Source of the DNA: Diphasiastrum complanatum | Taxonomy: Eukaryota; Streptophyta; Lycopodiopsida; Lycopodiales; Lycopodiaceae | Direction of reading: 5' to 3' | Assembly (NCBI GenBank): GCA_029204225.1 | Contig: CM055115.1 | Location: forward strand, 9,231,466-9,295,465 | Length of the DNA stretch: 64,000 nucleotides | In this document: positions 55,060 through 64,000 of the stretch, in pieces | Numbering within the stretch: the first letter of the stretch is position 1 | Layout: each line of letters begins with the position of its first letter | The notes under the pieces: model-generated | The model's database searches: none | What the model saw: the letters and a program-made list of their open reading frames with translations, nothing else | What the model was told of the DNA's origin: nothing | Program-made: the position numbers and the translations under genes

Positions 55060-56629
55060 TGTTAAAATCAGAGGTTATGAACCTCATTTGGATACTAAAA
55101 CATTGAAAAAGCATCAAAGGTTTCACTTACATCTAATAGATAGAAAACTAGCATGCAATTCAACCTATTTTGCATCTAATTGGCAAGAGCTTTCGAACAC
55201 CACAATAAAACTAGAAATAATTGATCTTCACATCCCTAGATTCAGATCTATTCATTAGGCACAAAAAATATCACATTCATCATTCATCAATTCCTCATTA
55301 AAGAGCAAACTTGCCAAAATCACCATCTCTTGATAATCTCTCAAAGTATGTACAAAATGAGCTCTCAATCCATATCAAATGATCTCGGATATGAGATTAG
55401 ATAGAGTGCCATTAGGGGTAGACCCTAAACCCCTGGCTATCAAAGGCTTAGATCATGCATAATTACCCTCTTGGTAGCTCGAGTCAACTGTCTTACAAAA
55501 GTAGGTGGCCTACCTCATCAAAAATCTCAATCATCTAGGAACATCATGATATAATTCACTTTAGAAAAATATTTATTCATCTAATTCCATTTCATTATCA
55601 ACATGCAAAAAAAAAAAAAAAACCTCATCGTAATATAATTCACTTTAGAAAAGTATGTATAACCTCATCATAATGTAATTCAATTTAGAAATATATTTAT
55701 TTAAATAATTTCATGTCATTATCAACATGCAAAAAAAAAAATGCGTGGATAATCCATGCAGAAGATATCCACGCGTGGAGTGTGAGCCTGTAAACCTACG
55801 CACCCCGTTCCTCGAGGTTTGGGAGGAGGACCTATATAGATCCGTACGGAGGGGTTGTTACAGATCCGTACGAGAGAGAGAAATCAATAAAAGAAAGAAA
55901 GGAGGGAGGGGGAGAACGGTCTTTCCCCACGCAGCCCTCACTCATTGTAAACATGAATAGACCATTTGTAAGGGAGACTTGGGAGAATGTACACTCCCCA
56001 CGCTTCCCTCACAAAGGAACCTTTGGCAAAGCCATGTTTTAAAAGTTTATGAAAGCAAACATTGAGTTTCAAATCGTATTTACTAAGAAGAAGACAATAA
56101 ATTCTAAGTTACCATAATACAATAGTTTATGAATCTTAAAAGATTGAGGCCAAGTTGAAACTTGGTAGCTATCTTTTTTTAACGTACAGCTCTCCCCCTT
56201 CATCTCTACAGCTCTCTCCCTTCTCTTCTATACCTGCTAATCTCCTAGGCTTAGGAATAGAGAAAAGTACGTAGGAGTTTGGAGGAGAGAGACAAAACTT
56301 AACCAAGTTTAATGATTTATTGGGGTCCATGGGCCATGTGGCACCATTTTATGGTCCCACATGGTATGAAAACCCTAGAAGGGACAAATCGGGACTTTAT
56401 TGGGTCCCAACTGTCCTTTTTGCATGAGGAGAGGGGAAAGCTTTGAGGAAGGGAATAAAGGATGTACATTCATTTTCCTCTACCTCATTCTCAAAGTTGT
56501 TTGTAGAGTTTGTTAGTGCTCAAGTTTACTTGATTTCTTGAGCCCTTCTCTAGTTATCAATTTTTAACGGTTTTGATACTGTTGTTCTCCATTTTTCCTC
56601 AACCTTCTAGCTACATATTGCTTTTCCTA
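55060..56629. other. LTR-like and leader sequence, boundaries unclear
   Basis: 55060 onward is the LTR of the PBS above. 55547-55741 is an A-rich imperfect duplication: the phrase ending atcaacatgc plus an A-run occurs at 55600 and 55725. Around 55830 a plus-strand tatatag precedes a repeated gatccgtac; the 77-codon frame over it is probably not a gene. 56290-56629 is likely the 5' leader of the gypsy element that follows. Confidence 0.4.
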
Positions 56630-58680
56630 TGGAAGAAACTCGAGCTCCAAGTCCCCTATGAACTGATATGGATATTATGACGTGTGCAATTAATTTGTTG
56701 CAGCAACAAATTGTTGACATACGGACTAAACATGAGCGGGTGGAGGCCGAAATGCGGGCTATGTCCCAATCTTAGCAAGCCCTCCTTAACCCGATGTTTA
56801 ATCCGGAGTTTTTTACTAGAGAAAAAGGATAGACACCAAGATGTGGTCTTGGCCTGGTTGGATCGATGGACTTCACATTTCTCCATGCACAATCTACTAT
56901 TCAAAAAGGGCAAGGAGCGAGTGGTTGACAAAGCTTCCCCTTCATGGAATAAAAAGAAGCACCATCGGTTAGAGAGAGCTGACTTTGATAAGGCCAAAAA
57001 CAACAGGTTGTGTTTCTCCTACATGGAGAAGGGGCACCTTTCCAAGGATTGCCCAAAGAGACGAAAAAAGGGTGGCCGCTCCTTAAAGGAACAAGATAAT
57101 TCTTCTATTTCTTGCATTGATGTATGTTTTAAAGATGAAACAATTTCTATGAATTGTTGTTTTAACACTGTAGTTTTTGGACCTCATGAACTCATTCGTA
57201 TGAGTGGGTTCGTAGGTAGCCAACCCATGAGTGTTCCTTTTGATGATCGTTTGACGACCGTTCTATGCATAATTTTATTAATGCTAAGTTGGTGCAGAAG
57301 TTGCAATTGGCAACTGCACCAAGTGACCACAATGGTGGGGAGCAGCAGGTCTGGGAGCTCTTTGTCCCCCACATGCCGTTGAAGATTTAGGGCTATGTAG
57401 ATAATTTATCTTTTCATGTTATGAATTTCTCTAAGGTAACTTTAATCCTATGTAAAGAGTGATTTTATGCTAGGAATGAGTCCTTAAAAAAATATTATGT
57501 TTCTCATAGTACCTCTTTCTTGCATAGTGACTCATTGGTTTGTATTAAAGGTGATGAGCCTGATCTACCTTTTGTAACTGCTCATAAGGCTAATCAATGT
57601 AGTTTGGATTTTGAGTATTATTCATATTTATGTTATCTGAAAGATGAATCGCACATGGATGCTTTTAGTACTCATAATTTCAATGTTGATGTTTCATCTT
57701 TCCCTAAAGAATTGTCTTTTTGAGATGTAAATCTATAATCTTTGCCTGAGGGCAAAATCTTTAAGAGAATTAGGGAGGAATATACTAATATATTCTCTGA
57801 GCAGTTGCCTAAGGGTCTTTTCCCCTTACGGGGAGTAGACCATCATATAAATCTTCTTCCCGATAGCTCTCCTATATCATTTTTGCCCTACAAGATGAGC
57901 TGGAAGGAAGAAGATGAAGTTGCTAGTCAACTTAAAGAGTTATTACGTAAGGGTCATATTACACCCAGTAAGTCCTCTTTGGGAGCGCCTATTTTGTTAA
58001 CCGGCAAGAAAGACAATGGTATTCATCTTTGTGTCGATTAGAAAAAGCTTAATAAGATGACTATTAAGAACCGTTATCCCTTACCTCAGATGGATGACTT
58101 AATGGACCGATTGAATGGTGCTAAGTATTTCACCAAATTGGACCTTAGGTCAGGGTGTTTTCAAAACTGGTTTTCATTGTAGCCATTACAGATTTTTAGT
58201 TTTACTCTTGGTCTAACTAATACCTCGACAACCTTCCAACAGATGATGAACGATATTCTTCGTCCATATCTAAGGAAGTTTCTCGTGGTATTGTTTGATG
58301 ACATACTGATTTACAGTAAGACTCTTGAGGAGCACGAGGCGCATTTGCATACAATCTTAGATAATCTAAGGCAAGCAAAGCTTTATGCTAAGGAGTCTAA
58401 GTGTGAGTTCATTCAAACAAGGCTCAAGTATTTGGGACATATCGTTTTCAATCGAGGTCTAGAGATCGATACGATAAGGTCCAAAAAGTTCGTAATTGGC
58501 CCTAAAAACCAATAGGGAAGTTAAATTTTTTTGGGCTTCACAGGGTTTTTTCATAAATTCATTAAAGACTATGCCTAAATTGCATTGTCTCTAACGAATT
58601 TTCTTAAGGGAGTGAAGAAAGCCAAAAGTTCAACTAAAAAAGGTAATAAAAGAGAAGCCTTTTCGATCGTAGTCGACTCT
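56630..58680 (+). pseudogene. Ty3/gypsy gag-protease-RT remnant
   Basis: On plus: a gag start (MEETRAPSP, 56630) with a helical region; a Lys-rich linker; a damaged zinc knuckle CFSYMEKGHLSKDC (about 57010, second Cys now Tyr); a protease-like stretch (HNFINAKLVQKLQLA, about 57270); and RT from about 57742, including [33 protein letters not shown] and catalytic LFDDILIYSKTLEEH (about 58288), open at 58243-58515. Stops at 58039 and elsewhere, plus shifts, disable it. It is cut at about 58680 before RNase H by a copia A fragment. Confidence 0.88.
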
Positions 58681-59693
58681 TGCATTAAAAGACATGCAAA
58701 CTCAGGAATGTACCTCGTGGGCTATGTGTGCACTCGGTTTGATCTTCTTGGAGGAAGTGGCATCGGCTGATGATCTAGTCCTTGGATTTGTTATTGCTGA
58801 GTAATAGCAACTTCTTCATCTGACTTGTTGTTGAGTAGTCCATCGACTAGAGGCACGCTTGAGCCAAAGGCTCGAATTGTCATATCGGAGGCAGAGGCAT
58901 CAAAGGTTCGCATGGAACTTTGCCTTTGCCTTTGAAGTCATCGAACTCATCCTCGATAAAGACTGTATCCTATTGAATAAAATCTGCTAGGTATCAGAGT
59001 CATATAGCTTGTAAGTATTGTCAGATGAAGTGTATCCGATAAGGATGGTCTTGAGACCTTAGAAGTTTAATTTCTTTCTCGTCTCCTTTGGGATCTGCGC
59101 ATAGGCGATGCATCCGAACACACAAAGGTTCTTCATTGAAGCCTTATAGCCTGTCCAGACCTCATGTGGTGTTTTGCCTATGAGGGCCTTAGTCAAACAT
59201 ATGTTTTGGACGTAAGCTGTAGTGGAGATAGCTTCAGCCCAGAAGCTCTTTGGCAAAGATTCATGTGTTAGCATACATTTGGCAGACTCGACCAGGGCAT
59301 GATTCTTCCTCTCGGCTAAGCCATTAGATTGAGGTGAATAAGGAGTGATAAATTGTTGTTCAATGCCTTGGCTCTGGCAGTACTCCTTGAGTTCGGTAGA
59401 GATGTACTCTCTACCATTGTCGGACCTCAGGCCGTTGATTTGTTTGCCAATTTCTTTCTCTGCATGCTTCTTGAAGATTCTAAAACAATTGAAGCCTTCA
59501 AATTTCTTCTTGATAAAGTACACCAAACAATCCTCTAGCAACATGCTGATGGCTTGATTTAAATGGTTTCATGGGCAGTTTATTGACTAGATAGTCTTGA
59601 CAAACAGATAATTTGACTTTCCTATCTGGATAATCGAGATCAACAACAATAGATTGTTTAGACATTTGTTGTACAAAAGAATAATTCAGGTGA
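58681..59693 (-). pseudogene. Copia family A integrase copy with intact Asp
   Basis: The minus strand carries an open 161-codon integrase stretch (59544-59059) with YFIKKKFEGFNCF, LRSDNGREYISTELKEY, QSNGLAERKNHA and KTPHEVWTGYKAS. Unlike the other four A integrase copies it keeps Asp in LRSDN and lacks the shared nonsense codon. Linker sequence follows (58980-58690). The copy stops at ggtga (59689-59693), where a gypsy LTR begins. Confidence 0.87.
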
Positions 59694-60955
59694 TGTCGTA
59701 CTATACCAACAGGTTTAATATAGATTTTGTAGTGAAAAGTATCGTTCCCACAGAAGATAGCGTTAGAAAATTATGTTTTTGGTATAATTATGGCAGGTGG
59801 TTTTGAATGTTATTCTGGTTGTCGACAGACATTAAAAAGTAACCAGTATTACTTATATTTGGAATGGGTAATGTTAATGAATTCAGAACAACAATCTGGC
59901 CTCTATCGAATTGAAGGAAACGCATTCTACAAATGAAATGTTATCAAAGTGGTACAACAGACTACACTCTGGCTGACTATGGTGTCAACAGAAAATTGGG
60001 AATTGTTCGATGTATTCGCGACTGTGCAGACAATTGATTAATTGAATTCGCGAACTATTCGTTCCTAGACAATAGTCCTTAACAACTAAAGCCCAACTTA
60101 ATGGTTAAAGAGCACAAATGGTTTAAGAGCACGTTAGAAACTTATGTCAATGCCAATCAGGAAAATAGATCAGAGACTCAATTCTTCAGACAGGAACTGT
60201 CATCTCATTTGTATACATACAACTTAATTCAATGATCGTGCTAGACTGCACAAAGATAGTCATTATTCGAGTGTCGAAAAGAAAGTATTGGCAACAGACG
60301 AATAAGATGATTTTAAGATAGTTCTTTAGAGCATGCTTTACGGAAACACAACAAACGACTGTAATGCACTAGAGCGTCTGTCTGATCAGAGAGTAATTCA
60401 TGAAATGTGTTAGAGATTGTTAGCAGACTTAAGATCACTCACACTCAACAGTGCAGAGAACAGAGATAAGGGGGAATAACTCACAAAACTCTATTCACTT
60501 CTTCAATCTCTTACATAAGCATAAACTCTTCTCTCTCGATGATTGAGACTGAAGTGTGAGATCAATATATGTTCTACGGGGCGAACAAACACACCTCTTA
60601 AAAAATAGGTGCGTCGCTCCCGCGAAAGGGTCTAGTTAAGAATTAAACTAAAAATACGTTCAACTATACCATAAGAGGTATACTTAACTATGAGTTAAAG
60701 TTACTTTAGTTAACATGTCTTTTCATAACTAGTCGTTTCGTATGGACGGCCTAATTAAGGGTTATCCAAGGCAATGTCTTTTCCTATTAAAGGTCTAGCC
60801 CTTAATTTATAAGGCAAGTACCTAGGAGATATATTCTCAATAAATGACTTAGGCCTCTTCATGATTTATACTTAACCAGCTCACATCTTCATTTTCGAGT
60901 ATATTATGCCATATTTATGTTGATATTCAATTTTTGACATTTGCGTGGCATCACA
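59694..60955 (-). mobile_element. Gypsy-type LTR inserted in copia A
   Basis: This 1262-base segment on minus starts TGTGATGCCACGC (60955) and ends GTACGACA (59694), with TG...CA ends. A purine tract (minus strand GAGGAAGGGGATA, 60956-60968) precedes it, as for a 3' LTR. A TATA-like ttataaatta lies near 60820. It interrupts copia A after ggtga. The other half of the target is not in the window, so the element extends rightward or was truncated. Confidence 0.65.
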
Positions 60956-60968
60956 TATCCCCTTCCTC

Positions 60969-62335
60969 AAATGTGAAACGTCCTCGTGAACATATCATCT
61001 TTACTTCGAGGATTACTCGAGAAACATTCTTGTTCATAAGATTTTCGTTGAGGCGAAAAAAAATATTTCTTCATATGATTCGTCCTTTAGATATTTCTTC
61101 AGAGAATATGTGTCTTGTTGTTGCGTTGAGTAGGTTGTTTTTGAGTTGAAATTGTTTGATGAAAACTGGAATCAAACTTCAAAACATCTTCAAACTGCAA
61201 AGATCTACCTTCAGTATCACAGATAGGCATCAGCATGACAAAGACATGAATAATATTTATGAATTATTCAATTCTTCATATAGTTTTTGAGCTAGCTCCA
61301 AGTTTTGTTGAGCTTCGATCAACAACAAATCTTCTTTGGATTTTGTATATCGGTCAACTGGGAGGTTGCTGAATTTTTCTAGTTTAACAGGGAGTAATGT
61401 TCCATCGAACAACTCCTGAGTCAACTTTGTATCTTTGTCTGAATCACTTCGTAGAGTGATTTCTTCACAGTATTGAGATGAGAATCTAATAAAATTGCTT
61501 TTAACATAAAGATTCTGAATAAAGAATAATGTCTTTGCCGCAAAGGTACCAAACTGCCAAAATGAATATGTACAAAATTGCTTATATCTGAATGACTTCC
61601 TTCTATCCTACAGAATATGTCGAATCTCCGCAAAATATTCTTCAAGGTTTTGCTCCCAATCCACATATAGACTGAATAGTTCTGGATACGCCATATTAAT
61701 GTTGATCAGCAACTCCGTGTCATCGAATGCGCCTAAATCCGCAATAGCTTTGGGTTTGTATAATTGAAACTGCGAATTTCGCTTCCAAAAATGTCACTTA
61801 TTGTCTTTGTTCTGCAAAAATTGAAGTTCTTTGATGTGAATGTGCATACATAGCCGAAGAGCCTATGTATAACTCTGCTGACCCGAAAGGTAGGACTTTA
61901 AACTTTCCCTGGATTATGCCCTAGCAGAGACATCCTTTCTGCTCAATAGAAAGCTGGGCCCATAACCAGAGAAAGTCTTCCTTCTCCCATGGTCGCTTCC
62001 AATCGTCGAAGGCGATGCCATACACCATTGTAATTCAATGTTAAAAGTAGGTGGACACCATTTTCAGAAGCGTTGAACAAATGTACGGAATCTGTCAGCA
62101 CATACCTTCGACCGATTCCGCCGCATTCACTTTGGCTGTGTAGATGCAGTTGCCAAGTCCTGAGTTTGCAACTCAGCAGCCTGCTTTTGATCTTCCGTTT
62201 GTTGTTGGAGATCTGACAGCTCCTGTTCGAGCTTGTCAATCTTTGCGACTGCTTCCAGATACTCGGGATGGTCTGAGGCTCCCGTGCAGGCAGGCACAGA
62301 TGGAATTTGTTGTGTAAGGTCATCAGTTCTGATGT
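60969..62335 (-). pseudogene. Gag-like coding stretch, unidentified
   Basis: Two coding-like pieces on minus. At 62332-62140, a stretch with ASDHPEYLEAVAKIDKLEQE and LQQQTEDQKQAAELQ, very likely a coiled coil. At about 61780-61254, a frame broken by a single TAG: QLYKPKAIADLGAFDDTELL, MAYPELFSLYVDWEQNLEEY, CEEITLRSDSDKDTKLTQEL, ending AQKLYEELNNS and a stop. Codon use looks protein-like over 170 codons. PELF-LDWE-EEYF wording recalls gypsy gag, but the rest does not match. It lies upstream of the polypurine tract and LTR above. Confidence 0.45.
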
Positions 62336-62622
62336 AATTTTTTTTTTTGTTTATTATGTATAGTTGGCTTTTGGAAGTTCTTAGTCTTGTATTGAGCTCT
62401 TCATGTTTGCTAGCTATGGTAGATTAAGCTCTTTGTAATTGCGTGAATGGTAGCAAAACTCTTGGTTGGATCCTTGTCAAATTATTGTTGAGGTGCAATT
62501 TGCAAAGGTTTGCTACAACTAGATTCAAAGAAAATTTGAGGAACCTAGCACTTTGGAGAAAGAGCTATCCAATTTGCTGCAAATCCAACATATGCCTGTG
62601 AAGAATTGAAAAAGATTATCTA

Positions 62623-63333
62623 TGTTAGATATAGGGGTGTTATGTTTTTTACATCAAGCATCTAGGTGTAGGATGCTGATAGGAATAAATTTGGCATAGA
62701 TGGCAAATTATGCATTTCCACTTGTAATGCCACTATTGAGCCAAAATAGAGTAAGAGGCTAAATACTTGCTAATTAGAGTGTAGACAAGTGTAAAGTTTT
62801 TGTTTGATGAATTCCAAGAGGTCCAATAGGATTTAGAGGTGGAACCTTGTGAGGTCCAATAGGAAATTGAGGTGTGCTTGAATATAGTCCAATAGAATTA
62901 AGAGGTGCATAGATCAATGAGCCAATAGGATCAAGAGGTGACAAAATATGGTCCAATCATAGTTAGGCATAGTGGTAGCTCGTGGACCTACTAGTATCAT
63001 TGTACTGGTCATTTTGAATGTGATTGATTTGGTGATTTCATGGATTTTGTGAGTTATTGGATTTCTAGCTTTCTCTCTCTACCCGAGAGCTGATGATGCA
63101 TTTTCTCTCTCTACCCGAGGAGAGCAGCGTGTTTTTACTTAGATTATTTTTTGAATATTTACCACACGTGTGAGTGAGAGTTGGAAGTGATTGAATGCAT
63201 GTAGTAGTGTGTTTTTGCCATGGGATTCAAGATTGATCTTGAATCTCAATCTAGTCTTGATCTTGGTGCATCTACACACCTTAGGAGATCACAAGTACAT
63301 GTAGTGGATAGTCCACACGTGTGAAATTCAACA
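62623..63333 (+). mobile_element. 5' LTR of an element leaving the window
   Basis: A 711-base candidate LTR starting TGTTAGATA and ending ATTCAACA (TGTT...AACA), followed at once by a PBS. A duplicated phrase ctctctctacccgag occurs at about 63074 and 63104. The start is inferred from the TG/terminal-repeat match and is less certain than the end. 63347-64000 is its leader; no ORF of note is seen there. Confidence 0.65.
62821..62957 (+). repeat. 33-base tandem repeat in LTR
   Basis: Five units anchored on gtccaatagga-like strings at 62821, 62854, 62887, 62920 and 62951, spacings 33, 33, 33 and 31. Each has a conserved half (tccaatagga then gaggtg) and a variable half. It sits in the 5' third of the LTR, where enhancer-like repeats are often found in plant LTRs. 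Confidence 0.75.
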
Positions 63334-63346
63334 TGGTATCAGAGCC
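63334..63346 (+). other. Primer-binding site, initiator tRNA-Met type
   Basis: TGGTATCAGAGCC directly after the LTR end at 63333. Confidence 0.88.
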
Positions 63347-64000
63347 TACCTAAGGTTACCATGCATTTTGATCCATCTAAGTGAAAAAAATTTCATCAAT
63401 CTTGAGCTAGAAGTTGTCAAGGCCCATTTTCCTAGCTATCTTGTTCAATCTTGGATCAAAAGAGATCAAAAGGACATTGATTGGGTCTGACCTGGTACTG
63501 TACGGAATGAGGTGCTCAGACACGTGTAAGGAACATCCAATTTCAGTTTGGAAGTTCTCTCTCATGTTTGATCCATTTATCTTGTTTGATAGCTTGTTTT
63601 GAAGCTATTTTTGTCTAGTTTCTGTTGCAATCAGTTTCATTCCATTTGGTTGAGCCAATCAAAAGCTATAAGATTTTGAAGAGGGTTAGGTAGGGCACCT
63701 AGACCTGGGTGGACACATTTGGTTTGGTCAAGAGATTGCTTGGTTGATCCAAAATCACAGTTGTATGCTTGCCAATCTCATCTATATGTGATCTAGGCAC
63801 TGTTTTGAGATCTTAGCCATTTTGTTTCATGCAATATCATTGTATTTGAGTCAAATTTGGTTTCTTAGTGTATTTCACACATGCTAAGAGTGTTAGATCC
63901 TAACTTTGCCTATACTCCATCATTTGATGTGAAATAGATCTTGTTTTAGAGAGATTTGAGTAGCTAGTGATAATCAATTCACAAATTGTTGTAAGATCTT

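Noticed and set aside
1-64000. tRNA, rRNA or organelle insertions
   Set aside because: No cloverleaf with a TTCGA-type T arm, rRNA core or chloroplast/mitochondrial gene was recognised by eye; a covariance search would be more sensitive.

Overview
The window is nuclear DNA of a land plant. Degenerate Ty1/copia and Ty3/gypsy LTR retrotransposons fill it, several with primer-binding sites matching plant initiator tRNA-Met (TGGTATCAGAGC type). The one host-like gene I can name belongs to the plant BYPASS1/ROH1 (DUF793) family. The species cannot be told from the sequence.

The dominant architecture is a very large imperfect palindrome. The left arm (about 7256-25479) is repeated in inverted orientation as the right arm (about 29578-47840), around a 4.1 kb asymmetric centre (25480-29577). 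From the outside in, each arm carries: a copia 'family A' LTR/gag fragment; a non-autonomous LTR element with a tandem-repeat leader; broken copia A integrase/RT; the BYPASS1-like gene; a copia gag fragment; a chromovirus LTR; an AT-rich segment; a duplicated 3' end of the BYPASS1-like gene; and a second chromovirus LTR with the pol 3' end. The arms look more than 95% identical wherever I compared them by eye, but they are not exact mirrors. The left arm has a tandem duplication of about 3.9 kb (10893-14800 and 14806-18706). It also lacks about 4 kb that the right arm keeps (42993-47004).

The left BYPASS1-like copy (19273-20217) is an uninterrupted 314-codon ORF, but its upstream TATA-like element is damaged (TATCAATA). 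The right copy (35776-34841, minus) keeps a perfect TATAAATA but has a 9-base deletion that brings two stop codons into frame. Gene body and promoter have therefore decayed in opposite copies.

The best-preserved mobile element is non-autonomous: 39630-44388 on the plus strand, with both LTRs, a PBS, a polypurine tract and a CTATC target duplication, and no recognisable protein. A second copia family ('B') was inserted in a copia A gag. Its 5' half lies at 4118-7255 (plus) and its 3' half at 52040-49345 (minus), and the two halves share the flanking CTTTG, which points to an inversion or a related copy event spanning most of the window.

Outside the palindrome, 1-7255 holds copia A and B remains. 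The 47.8-64 kb part holds copia B RT/RNase H, a gypsy IN scrap, an A+C-rich degenerate stretch, a decayed gypsy gag-pol (56630-58680), a copia A fragment (58681-59693), a gypsy-type LTR (59694-60955) with an unidentified gag-like coding stretch behind it, and the 5' LTR plus PBS of a further element (62623-63346) whose body leaves the window. All coordinates are read by eye; boundaries without a stated motif are good to about 10-30 bases.
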